Assembly: GCA_000442125.1 (NCBI GenBank)
Contig: KE546969.1
Span: forward strand, 1,550,001-1,614,000
Length of the DNA stretch: 64,000 nt
Origin: Opeltia flavorubescens
Taxonomy: Eukaryota; Ascomycota; Lecanoromycetes; Teloschistales; Teloschistaceae
Direction: 5' to 3'
Under the pieces are notes generated by a model, which made no database searches, was not told where the DNA came from, and worked only from the letters and a program-made list of their open reading frames with translations. This document shows positions 1 through 10,180 of this stretch, in pieces. The stretch's first letter is position 1, and every line of letters starts with the position of its first letter. The translations under genes were made by a program, and so were the position numbers.

Positions 1-1944
1 GTGCTCGCAACTCAAACACCCAACCGTCAGCGACACAGTGAGGTCTATACGCTGAATCACACCTTTCATTTCGCTTCGATTATTGCATTTCTATTTCAAG
101 TTTGCTCAAAGGAGCTGAAGGAAGCAACGAGACGAACCGATACCCTCACGAATAATAACGCTTTTCACGAATCGTCATGCATTGCATATGAGATACCCAT
201 TGGAGGAATTGCACTGAGAAACAAGGACGTCGATCGTTTGTTCGATTTCTATCCCGCAAGTTGGGAGACACAGGCGTAACGGCATTATGTTTGTTTTTTC
301 GAGCTTCTATTCCATGTCGAAATTACAAGGGATGTATAAGGAGACTCATTTACCCAAATTTTTTCGGGGAAATGTTCTCGGGCAGAGCGCGCTTTGCTCC
401 AATCCTTCACACGTATTTTAGCTTCGCTTGCCTGTCGTATATTCAGCAGAGTGCTTGTTCACTTTGATTGTTTGTCTGACTCTGTGCTTGTGGATTCAAC
501 ATGGCATAGCCACACTAATAATACTCCTTATGTTTCTCTACATTTTAACTTCCCTCGTCTTGGTGATGGTGGTGCTCTTCATCCACCTTTGCATAATGGT
601 CCAAGCTGTTAGNTCGTAGAAACGAGCGCTGGGCCCCACGACGACGAAATGACTCTCTTCGGTGATGGGAAAATACATGACGATGAGTCAAGACCTAAGC
701 TTGATGAGTGGATGACAGGTTGGAGATTTCCGTGGCTTCTTTCCAGCAAGCCAACTGACCATCAGATCATGGAGGAACCGCTTTCTCTGAAGAACTTTCC
801 ACAAATCCCCTGTTTCAACTTGACTTGCCCTCTGACCAATGGCAAAATCATCATGATGAACAAATGATTTGTTTCTATTGTTTATGGACAAAGAAATCCA
901 AGTCAAGGAAGAATATATTTATTACAATGCGCTTGAGCTTTCTTAATCACACCAACTCTCCTCTTTTTTAGCTAGCCGGTTACTACTTTCATAAAGACTT
1001 GTCACATGGACATGGGTTGGATCGAAGATCTTGGCGACTTGTACATTGGCTTGATTATCGTCCCTACTATTACAGCCGTGGTTTTATTCTTGGGAGTGTT
1101 TCTTGTATATGTGGTCTTGGGAGGGCATGTGGATCGGAATGTACGCTTGAGAGGGATTTAGGTGATGAGTAGGTGGCAGAGAAGGGTGGTGTATTTGAAG
1201 GTTTTCATGGTTTGGAAGGAAGTGGTTTATGCTTAGCATGCTTCTTTCTGATAGGTATGCAAGGGGCTGAGGGTTTTACTTGTACAAGGTGAATGAGTTG
1301 CCTTCCTTTATTGATCGCCAGATATTATATGCTCTGATGAATGTCAAATCATTTTGTTAATTATCTTGGTCTGCTTTCTTCATCTTACGAGACTTGATTG
1401 TCACGGGTCTGTGTCCTAATCTCCTACTCCTATACTATTTGTCCCTAACCCTGCCAATGGCTTCAAAGTTCTCGACGAAACATAAACCGAAGATACATTC
1501 TCCAAGATATCGCTTTCGATAGCAATCTGAAAAACCACTTTGAGATTCTTCTGCCCACTCGATGGTTAATCTAAACAACACGAAAAATCTCCATCATATT
1601 TGTGTCGCACCACATCAACAAATGGAAACATCAGCCAAAATAACAAACCGACAATGGCCTGCGAAGTATCAACATCGCTTACCTTTTCATCTGCCATCTT
1701 CTTCAGTCGATCCACCATAAACAGGACACCGTGGACTAAGCCCCAAACCCCCCAGATACAAACAGCCCATCCATATCTCTTCTACGATCCAGAAATCACC
1801 ATCTCTACCACTAACAAGTCTCCATAATACCACGACCACCAACAGTCATATTCATCTCCACAACCCTCAAACACGACGCCAACCTCCCACCAAAGCAGCT
1901 TCCTCTTACCCCCAACACCAAAAAGAACCCAAAAACAAAGTCAA
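1..1944. other. Sparse left-edge region, no secure gene
   Basis: No recognisable domain is seen in 1.9 kb. A reading frame open to the left edge runs to 279 and resembles nothing I know. A 60-residue very hydrophobic frame lies at 428-619 next to the ambiguous base at 613. A separate short hydrophobic ORF at 1006-1161 is listed on its own. The rest is AT-rich and stop-rich and looks like intergenic DNA or untranslated ends. If a gene from the left reaches in, its last exon could lie before 280. Confidence 0.4.
1006..1161 (+). CDS. Possible 51-residue single-pass membrane microprotein
   Basis: An ATG-started frame of 51 codons begins MDMGWIEDLGDLYIG, continues with a strongly hydrophobic stretch of about 25 residues (Ile/Val/Leu/Phe-rich, roughly residues 14-40), and ends with a short basic tail (DRNVRLRG). 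This layout fits a one-span membrane peptide with a cytosolic basic tail. It may equally be the last exon of a longer gene or chance, because a polypyrimidine-plus-AG stretch lies about 30 bases before the ATG. No family is recognised. Nothing in the neighbourhood suggests a role. Confidence 0.18.
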   Translation: MDMGWIEDLGDLYIGLIIVPTITAVVLFLGVFLVYVVLGGHVDRNVRLRGI

Positions 1945-2301
1945 ATGCACCATCTCCTCCGCCTCACCCTCACAATCCTCGCTCCCGCAATCCTCCTCCT
2001 AACCCTAACACAACTCTTCCTCCCCTCCCTACTCCTTGGCCCCAACCCTTTTCCCACCCCCTCTCCCTCTCCAACATCTACAGTGGAAAGAGAGACCTTC
2101 AATCCTAAGATAAACTGGAATGCGCATAGACTTCATGACGAGAGGGTTATATATGTAGAGGGTGTTCGGAATTGGAATTTTAAGAGGAATGGGACGGGGT
2201 GGGAAGAGAGGATGTTGGAGAGGATGGAGATGGAGGAGAGGGAGGGGGTGAAGAGTTGGGAGCTTGAGCCAAGGGGGATGGATGTTGGGGTTAGGATTTG
2301 A
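1945..2301 (+). CDS. Small membrane-anchored or secreted hypothetical protein
   Basis: A 118-residue frame without introns. The N-terminus (MHHLLRLTLTILAPAI then Leu/Pro-rich) gives one strong hydrophobic segment at about residues 4-32, fitting a signal anchor. A Pro/Ser/Thr linker follows (about 33-48), then a charged domain containing INWNAHRLHDERVIYV and an N-glycosylation-type NGTG. The family is not recognised. Support that it is real: the first third uses C-ending codons and the last half G-ending codons, the same C-to-G switch seen in securely identified genes of this window. It converges on the minus-strand gene ending at 2595. A single-exon orphan, so only moderate confidence. Confidence 0.42.
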   Translation: MHHLLRLTLTILAPAILLLTLTQLFLPSLLLGPNPFPTPSPSPTSTVERETFNPKINWNAHRLHDERVIYVEGVRNWNFKRNGTGWEERMLERMEMEEREGVKSWELEPRGMDVGVRI

Positions 2302-2308
2302 GATGAGA

Positions 2309-2339
2309 GGGAGAGGGAGGGGGTGAGAGGGGAGAGGGG
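2309..2339 (+). other. G-quadruplex-type motif in a purine tract
   Basis: Five runs of three or more G are separated by loops of 1-5 purine-rich bases (GGG-AGA-GGG-A-GGGGG-TGAGA-GGGG-AGA-GGGG). The tract starts eight bases after the stop codon of the small membrane ORF, so on the sense strand it would sit in the 3' untranslated RNA. The pattern satisfies the usual G3+N1-7 rule. Whether it folds is an inference. Confidence 0.45.
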
Positions 2340-2594
2340 AGAGGTATTGGGGGCAGGGGAAGATGGTCTTGAAAGGGGGGAAGACAGATGAAAAGCATGT
2401 GAGGAAAGTTAGATCGTGGAGGAGTTTTTCGATGTCGAAATTGAGAAAATGGAAAGCCTGTCCACATGCTACTCTACCTATCCAATCTTCATACTCCACA
2501 AACAAGACAAAATATGCCGCTTATTCAAACACATGTAGACAGCAATTGTGACATTCAAAATTCACAGTCCAAGGAGATGCCGTACCCACCACAC

Positions 2595-4389
2595 CTACTT
2601 CCTCCCCTTCCTTCCCCCGCTTGCTCCACCCCTCGCCCCTCCTCTCCCTCTCGCTCCTCCTCTTCCTCTCCCACTGCCAGCCCTATCCAACCCCACCGTC
2701 ATCGGCGCCCCTCTCCTCTCCCTCAACCTTCCCGCCCAAACCCCTTGTGTTACCCTGGCATTTCCCATCTGCGCAGCACCTCCAGCACCACCAAACCCTG
2801 GCGGCGTCGAATCCTCAGGCCACGAAACCGTCCTCGCACTCGACAACGAAGACCCTTTCGACGGCCACGAAATCGAGGTCCTGGCACTCGACAACGAGGA
2901 AGATATCGCTGATCCTATGGTAGCAACGCAGACATCCATTGAGGGGGCATCATTAGAAGTCGATGTACCAATTATCATTGCCGTCACATCTTCGACCCTG
3001 ACCTCCCCTAACGGCATCCTTTCCCCTTCTCGACCTGTACCAGGGGGATTGGTTCTGCGGTTCATGACCACGCGGGGGGAGAGGTTTTCGTCCCTTATTT
3101 CTGGGTCATTGCCTGGTGGTGTCGTTGGAACATCCCCTTCTTCACGATCACCCGTACTGTTCTCTGTAGGAGACTCGTCATCCTGGTGCACGATGACTTG
3201 AGGGCGTACGAATGTGCGTTGGTCGATTAAGGGGCGAGTATCGGCTGGTGGGGAGCCGGGGATGAAGGCAGGTGTTGGATGGCGGGTATCTTCGCTTTGG
3301 GGATGGGTGGCTTGCGTTATCAGAGTTGAGATTCGGGAGGGGCGGCGGCTGGGGGTTGCGGTAGTTGTGAGAAAGGGGTTCGGGGGTGGAGGTTGAGGGG
3401 ATGGTGCAGTCAACGTTGACTCCATAGGTCCAGCGCCCCTTGCCCCGGCTCCAGTCTGCGTAATTGGCACCTGCGTCATCGGCGATGGACTCTGGTTCCA
3501 AAAACTCGGCACAGCCGGCCTAGACGGAGATGTCGACGATCGTCCTTCAATACTCGCGGCACCACCAAGGCTAGGCCTCCGTAGCTGGTAGTCCGGCGTC
3601 ATAAACCCGATATCACATTTTGGCGGTGTGTAAGCCCGCTTTCTTTCTTCCGAGTTCAAGGATGAGACGGAGGGCGTCCCATCCCCCAGGCGGTCCGCAA
3701 GCATCTCTTGAAAGTCTTCTGCGTATTTTGTTGGGTCGACGTGGTCGGTTGGGCGCGCGATCAAGTGCCCAAATGGCCCATCCCAGTTTGACTCCGCTGG
3801 TGGAGGAGGAGGAGGTTCTCTTGGGGCTTCTGGAGGGCTGGCGACGACACTTCTTCTCCTAGCGGGCGATGCCTCTATGAACATTCGGGGGTCGGAATGT
3901 GGATGAGTCGCGTTAGAGAAACTAGGTTGTGTATAAGCGGTATCATGGGGATGATTGGATAACCCAGGTAATGCCCGGTTGGCATGACCGACAGCAGTTT
4001 GCTCGCGATGCAATCCAGGAAGTCGTCTTCTATACATGCATCAGCTCCAATTGCAGCTTGCTAGGCAGGTTCAGATTCACATGGGTGCAGATTCTGGAGC
4101 GAGAAGTTAGCATCGAGAGCCATATTGATAGAAACTTGGCAGGAATGAACATACCTTCGTCAATTTCAAGGCTGAATGTTGCATTAAGACGGCGTGATGG
4201 CGGAGGTGGAGACGGATGATCTGCTGAGCTTCTAGTCAGTCTCTTCCGAATAGCTTTAAACTACCATCCTGAACCTCTACCTTCACTGTGACGTCTCTTG
4301 CTTGGAGAACGGGCCTCAGAATTATCGTAACCAGATCCCCGTGAAGAGGAAGGGGAGCCCTGGTCTGACGGGTTTGGGTCTTGCGACAT
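2595..4389 (-). CDS. Disordered Pro/Ser-rich protein with RGG-type C-terminal tail
   Basis: I do not recognise the family. Reconstructed exons are 4389-4281, 4223-4155, 4029-3964 and 3874-2595; all three introns are phase 1 and the sum is 507 codons plus stop. The start MSQDPNPSDQGSPSSS is Ser/Pro-rich. A short more conserved-looking stretch lies around residues 50-80 (NATFSLEIDE, then DDFLDCIASKLLSVMP). The rest is low-complexity: poly-Pro, many SP/TP sites, acidic patches, and a last 30 residues of GRGRGGARGRGG type that look RNA-binding or methylarginine-prone. No transmembrane segment. A long opposite frame over 2548-3201 is a shadow of the Gly/Arg-rich codons. Function unknown; exon 3 boundaries are the least certain. 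Confidence 0.6.
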
Positions 4390-4848
4390 GTGAGCGTTGT
4401 GGGAGTTTGAAGTTCTGGTGGCAAATTCACAATTGAAATGGCCTTAGAAAATAGCGATAGTTTGAACAGGCAAAGGGAAATATGTCCAAAGCTCTGGACA
4501 AGAGCAACTGGCCACGTACAAGTGGTGGATGACTCCATGGTAAGCATCAACAAGGGTGAATATTTTTCCATTGTGTGAATTGTATAACAAAGAAAAGNTA
4601 TCTAGCACACCGAAAATGAACTAGCATATGTTTCAAATTCTACTCCATTCATAGACATTGATAACTTCAGCAGCCACAAAAACCCCAAATAGCGCAGAGA
4701 AAGATTGTAATGACTGTATGGGGCCAATGACAAAGAGGTTTGCTGGGAATGAGAATAATGCATCGACTTCCCTCAAGTCTCCCGAGTCTATGACAACAAC
4801 AAGATATCGATGACAATACATGATCGACGTAACTTATCTCCCTCCAAC
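4390..4848. other. Intergenic, upstream of the RGG-tail gene
   Basis: About 460 bp between two minus-strand genes. It should hold the promoter and 5' leader of the gene starting at 4389 and the 3' end of the zinc-finger gene. One ambiguous base lies at 4598. No domain-bearing frame is seen. Confidence 0.4.
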
Positions 4849-5875
4849 TCACTTCTTAGGCACAAGCGCGCGAGGGTGTTTGGGTGGAATACCAACTCCA
4901 CGATGAACGTTTTCGAAATGACTCTTTAACTTGTCTTTCCTCGGGAAGCCGTTGTCGCCAGCCCTTTCGCACCCAGGGTACTTGCAAGGGAACTTCTTTG
5001 CGTTCAAGCAATGGCTGGTGGATGTGTGACGTTCGAGGTCGGCCCAGCGCTTGCATCTATGAGTGCAGCCAGGAGCATCGCAACGGTACAGACCTTCGAT
5101 GAAGAAGTGCTGCCGCCAAGCCAATGTAAGGCTTGCATTCCAAGAGTACTTATACCTACCTCGACAAAGATTGAACTGATCCACCAAACCATCGATTAAT
5201 GTACTTGGAGCACAACAAGCACAGCGGCATGAATTGTGTATTCCAAGAAGTGCGTACAGCCACGCAAATGGCAATGGGTCCGTACTGGTGTGGACCGAGG
5301 TCTGAAATTCAAGTCGAACATCACCCAATTGACGGTGATAGAGTGGGTTATCAATGTTCAGATAGAGTGGGTTATCAATTCTCAACTGGATATAATTGAG
5401 ACCAACTCGGTTAAGTCCTACGGTATACTGATCATTGTTCAGCTGGAAGAACTTCCGAAGGAGGCTTGTCGACGAAAGAGTCTCTATCGTTAGGTTTGGA
5501 TATGGGGATCCGGTTCTGTCGACCTTTGCCCTCAATTTGCTCACGAGATGGTTGACGTGGATTTCATCTTGGTCCAAGGAGTGAGGGTAAGGGGGCTGAA
5601 CGTCAGACAAGGCGCGGCCGCGCCCAAAATGGCACGAATAGTGGTCGTTTAGGGTAGCTTCAGAAGGGGTGAGGAAGTCGCATCCTGGAGCGAGGCAAAT
5701 AAGCTGATTGGTTGTTGTTGTTGTCGTTCGTCCAACTGCTTCATGCGTGCTGCATTTTGCCCTTCTGTCAGCCAGTAAAAAAAAAGACTCACCCGTCTCC
5801 GTCAATTTGCATATCAGATGCAGCTGACGGAGCGGAAGTGGTCAAAGTAGGCCAATGGTAGTTTGTGTTGTCCAT
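4849..5875 (-). CDS. C2H2 zinc-finger protein, probable DNA-binding regulator
   Basis: Two exons are likely. Exon 1 starts at the ATG at 5875 (MDNTNYHWPTL) and ends at a GTGAGT donor near 5791. Exon 2 holds the rest. An in-frame ATG further upstream at 5998 is possible. The body carries three finger-like units: an N-terminal CLAPGC..H unit, and a C-terminal pair, CDAPGCTHRCKRWADLERH and CKYPGC..RKDKLKSHFENVH, which are good C2H2 fingers in the last 90 residues. This fits the fungal C2H2 proteins with terminal fingers; the target is unknown. Between the fingers is a 24-bp tandem duplication giving RIDNPLYLNIDNPLYH. The acceptor of the small intron is uncertain: the shortest choice gives only 28 bp, while AG at about 5749 gives 43 bp. 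Confidence 0.75.
5337..5384 (-). repeat. 24-bp tandem duplication inside the C2H2 gene
   Basis: Two adjacent 24-base copies (5337-5360 and 5361-5384) match at 22 of 24 positions. The unit keeps the reading frame and duplicates the eight-residue segment containing IDNPLY. Its place between the finger units suggests a tolerated linker expansion. Confidence 0.85.
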
Positions 5876-6304
5876 TGACAAGGCTGCAGGGCGTCGACGA
5901 GGCTCGAGAGCAGGGCGTAAAAAGTGGCAGCCAAGGTTTGATGCCTGAGAAAGAAGCTTGATTGATTGGCTGAGGGCTGGAGGCTTGGCGAAAGACAAGA
6001 CCGAAAAGCTGTGGAAAGGGGATGGGAGTCCACCTCATTATATGTTTTCACTTCATACAGGCTGCAGCGTCCAAGCTCGAGGGCGTTACTTACTTTTCGC
6101 CCCCTGGCGCGTCAGTGATGCTTTCTGTTAGGAGCAACCTGAACTCTACCAAGCAGCCAACCTCTGCTCTTTGAAGTCTGAGCTGTCACAAGGCTATCAA
6201 ACGGTACGAAAGGCATGACTTCTACACCGAAACTTGATTGTACTCGTACATACAAAATTTGCCGACCTCGTTGTGTCGGTTTCGCCGCGCCGATGTAACA
6301 TTCC
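5876..6304. other. Intergenic, promoter of the C2H2 gene
   Basis: 429 bp between the 3' end of the deacetylase-like gene and the start of the C2H2 gene, both minus strand. It contains an alternative upstream in-frame ATG at 5998 that would add about 41 residues rich in basic and hydroxylated residues to the C2H2 protein. No other gene is seen. Confidence 0.4.
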
Positions 6305-7617
6305 CTATGCTTTCTGAAGCTCGATATCTAGAGTCCCCGAGGAGGATCAGTAAGTTGGACCGTCCTAGAACCTTTAGAAATTCACGGCACTGGACATACC
6401 TGGATTCTTAAGAATCGCACCATGTTCCGCCGGCAACAGCGCTCCCTTTACTGGCTTATTTTTCTTCTTGAAATCGTCACATATATCTTCCATCTTCACC
6501 CACTCCACGCCATCCTTGCTACCAATGTACTCGATTAACCTTTTTCCGCGCTCTTGTCAGCCTGTACACCATGCACCATACTTCTACAATATCAAAACCA
6601 CCTACCGTTCCAGCATGAGTATGACCTGCGGTTGCCCACTAACATCCGGATGTATCGTGACCGAATAGCAAAAGTCGTCATACTCGCGATAGAAGAAATC
6701 GAAACGGTCTCTCCACAACTCCTCCACATCCCTCGGGTTGACCCACCCGTGAGAGTTTGGCGCCTTCTTGATGAAGAGCATCGGAGGTAAATCATCTTGA
6801 CTCCAACTGGATGGAATCTCGACAAGGCCAGTCTCTGACCCAGGCTCAAGAGGTTTCATCCAATGCGAAGGATGCTTGTCATAATCGATCTTTGTCCAAG
6901 AGTCGCCGATACGGAGGTAATAAGGGAGGCAGTCATGGTGGGAGAAACTGTGATCTGTTGCAATACCAGTCAGTACCCCAAGCTCAAACATCTTCCACAT
7001 CTAAGACACGACCAACCATACTCGACTCCATACTTCATCATCAGCTCCGCCCCCTCTTTACTCGACTCCCACCACGGCGCCACAACCCCCCTCGGTGGCT
7101 TGCCGCAAAACTCTGTCAACTGCCTATATGTCTTATCCATAATCGCATGTTGCTGCTCCAGCGTCATCCTTGTAGGATTCTCATGCGAATATCCATGCAG
7201 TCCACTATCGAAACACCTTTGTCAGCTCACTCAAATGTTCCCCGGCCAGATCATGCATACATCTCATGCCCCGCATCCCGTATCATCTCACACTCTTCCC
7301 GAAACGTATCCAATGAATGCCCAGGTATGAACCATGTCGTCTTGATATTGTACTTCTCGAAAAGCTTCAACAGGCGACGGACGCCAACGGTGCCCGCAAA
7401 GATACCTAGTCATCGTGTCAATGCACAACACATAGGTTTTCCTAGAACTTAATATCATACCTCGAGAGATATCACTAGTAGAATCTTCGCCGCCATAGGA
7501 GCCCAACCAGCCAGCTACGGCGTCAATGTCCACGGAGAAGCTGCAGAGTACGCCTGGAGGACTTGGTCAATGCTTAGGAAGTGTTTGAGGAGCAATTGAC
7601 TCACGTTTCTTAGCCAT
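6305..7617 (-). CDS. Intracellular polysaccharide deacetylase-like enzyme (HpPgdA type)
   Basis: Seven exons: 7617-7605, 7553-7461, 7405-7261, 7204-7017, 6954-6606, 6539-6400, 6327-6305. They sum to 317 codons (316 residues) with all phases matching. The protein begins directly in the NodB/CE4 fold: [10 protein letters not shown] carries the catalytic/metal Asp pair, TTWFIPGH and [13 protein letters not shown] carry the metal-binding HxxxH motif, and VTIHPDVSG near the end carries the distal His. The family is CE4, metal-dependent hydrolysis of N-acetyl or other C-N bonds. The subgroup resembles bacterial HpPgdA-type deacetylases, which also have fungal members. No signal peptide is visible, so a cytosolic substrate is likely and chitin is doubtful. 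The true substrate is unknown. Confidence 0.9.
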
Positions 7618-8120
7618 TGTCTTGATGGGTAATTGAGATGTCTCGTTGAGAGAATCGGCAGTAATTGATAGACGGTGCCATGATGGTGGGGTGTTAATGA
7701 GGGGTTCGATAGAGGTCAGAGACAAACGGTGACGACAAGTGCCTTTTGGTTTGGAGAGACTGATAAGATAAGAAGAACCTGTTTTTTTGAAAGATAGGGG
7801 CTATCCGTTATGGACGGTCGAGGGTTGGTCACAGAAGTTGTCTCTTGAAAAGTCCACAATATACTACGTAACAATCATGGGAACTTTATAAATCACTAGT
7901 TTCGAAGCGCATTTAATTGATCTTAGAATCGAGATTATTTGTAGAAAATTCTGATTGTTTCTGGTTACCCCTATGTAGGAGCAGCGACAGAGCACATGGA
8001 AATATCAATTAAGCACGAATATTCAATAGTGAAAGACTTATCATTATGTACATGTAGTATCCATTCTGCCACAAAACCTTCTGGTCAAATTTGCACCTTC
8101 CACTTAATCCCGCTTCAAAA
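7618..8120. other. Intergenic between deacetylase-like and PHO84-type genes
   Basis: 503 bp carrying the promoter of the deacetylase-like gene and the terminator region of the phosphate symporter. AT-rich, with no coding frame of interest and no clear motif. Confidence 0.4.
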
Positions 8121-10180
8121 TCAGACTTTCTCTCCACTCCCATTATCCGTCTCGGAACCCGTCTTGTAAGCACCCGAACGACTTCCAGGATCGTAATTCG
8201 CAGTTCCAGGAACCTCACCTGCCAACTCTTCCAGCGTCTTTCGCTTAGTTTCTGGGATTAAGAGGGTGGTGAAGAGACCGCAGAGCATGAAAAGCGCGAA
8301 TATTTCCATGACGTGGTTGAGCCACGGGGATTCGGTTGATCCTGGAGGAGCTCCTCGCTGGCGAAGGGGGCCAAAGACCACTTGCGCGATGATGGCGCCG
8401 ACTTTGCCAGAAGCAGCACTGATGCCGTGGGATGTTGAACGGTAGCGAGTAGGGAAACATTCACCGGGAACGATGAAAGTTGTTGCGTTCGGGCCTGTAC
8501 CGTCATGTTAGCATTGCGATTCTTCGATCTAAGGGATGAGAAATGCGAACCGAAGTTAAAGAAAAATTGTGCGAGCACATAGAGAGCTAGAAGAGCACCG
8601 TTGTGGTCCAGCAGCTTATGGTAGGCAAAACCGATAATGACGAACAGGATGGTGAGCATAGAGAACCCCATCAGCTGGATAGTCTTGCGTCCAATGGTGT
8701 CCACTGTGAACACAGTAACCCAATATCCCGGAATAGCCCCGGCGCAAACCAGGATGAGATTACCAATCGCATTGCGGCGGAAGATTTGGTACATGCTGTT
8801 GCCCTTGGAGTAACCAATCGCGCTGAGGATGATCGAATTATTTAGACCGAGGCCATAGAAAGCAACGTCGAGGAAGAACCAAGATCCAGCAGTACCGAGG
8901 AGAACCTTGCCGAATTTCCACTGTCGGTAATGGCGGACGAAATCACCAAAGCTGGCTTTCGGAATCTCGAGACGACCTTCGCTATCGGCGATGACGGCAA
9001 CACGGCGGATTTCATCGGGACGACCCTCTGCCTTGCCTTGCATGTAGGCCTTTGTGTCTTCACCGGCCTTCTCCACATCGCGAGCTACATCGAAAGTATA
9101 ACGGGGGGTTTCAGGAATGGTGAGTCGGTAGTACAAGGCGATGCATCTAGCAAATTTAGCACTGGTCCGTACACGGCCTATTCATCTCGTAGCTTACCCT
9201 GGGACAGCACCAAAACCGATGATTATGCGCCACATCTTGTCAACAGCCAGCTGGCAGACTCCATCACAAGAAGATGCGCCTTTTGCCGTCAAGAGAGACT
9301 CCTTGAAGCCGGTGGTAACGATCAAGGCAATCAAAGCAGCGGCAAGCTGACCAATACCCTGCATAGCGAAGACAGCACCCATCATGGCTCCTCGCCACTT
9401 GGTCGTAGCGAATTCAGAGGTGATGATGGATGATAAAGGGTAGTCGCCTCCAATGCCGACACCCATAATCACACGCCAGAAGATGATTAGCCCGACCACT
9501 GACATGGCTGGAGAGGCGGCGGAGAGTGATTGAGCGAGAGTTGCGAAAATGATGATGATCAATTCCAGTCCGTACATTTTCTTACGACCAACGACATCTG
9601 CCAGTATACCGAAACCGACCTGACCAAGGACTGTTCCACCGGAGGTTGCGACTTTGATAGCCGTGTCGGAGTTGGTGGGAATGACACCCGGCTTGGAGGA
9701 AGCGGTTTGCCAGAATACAACACCCAACATAGCGGTCACAAGGTTGATAGCGAAGATATCGTAGGCATCTGGATTCATGAAGACTTAGCCCAAAGCACTC
9801 GTCGCGCGATCGAAAAGTTTCCTACCGGTAAAGAATCCGATACCTGCGACAACAACCGCGCGAACATGATACCAGCCAAAGGGAGCTTTGTCGATCTCCG
9901 CCAGCGCAAGTCGGCGACGCTCATTGGGGTCTTCGATGTGAGCATACTATTGAGGCAGTCAGAAATATGGTTCAAGGTGGATATCATGACGGGCGGGATG
10001 CAAGGAGTTTCCAGTGAAATGTTATGTGAAAATGTAACAGATAGATCGGGGTTGTTGCAGTCATACATCATTGTGGAAGCTAGAAAAACGAATTAGCTGG
10101 TCTATTATCAATTGGCAAAGCTGCAATGAGGCGTCTTACTTATGGAAGGCGGCGTTACCGCCAGCTGTATGGCTAACCAT
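8121..10180 (-). CDS. PHO84: Inorganic phosphate/H+ symporter, PHO84 type (MFS)
   Basis: Six exons: 10180-10140, 10079-10067, 9946-9826, 9768-9198, 9146-8551, 8494-8121. They give 571 residues, the usual PHO84 length. The 13-bp second exon is recovered because it restores the family N-terminus GGNAAFHNFHNDYAHIEDP. Seen in order: ERRRLALAEIDKAPFGW, first membrane half with DAYDIFAINLV, the MFS signature GILADVVGRKK, IGGDYPLSSII, a cytosolic loop with EEIRR-like charged sequence, and the second half with VDTIGRKTIQLMGF and PGECFPTRYRSTSHGISAASGK. It imports phosphate with protons at the plasma membrane. The family is normally induced by phosphate starvation through a bHLH factor (Pho4/NUC-1); a CACGTG lies upstream at 11035. 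Confidence 0.96.

Noticed and set aside
2548-3201. Long plus-strand Pro/Leu-rich frame
   Set aside because: It is antisense to the Gly/Arg-rich tail of the spliced minus-strand gene and its Pro/Leu repeats are the complement of those codons.
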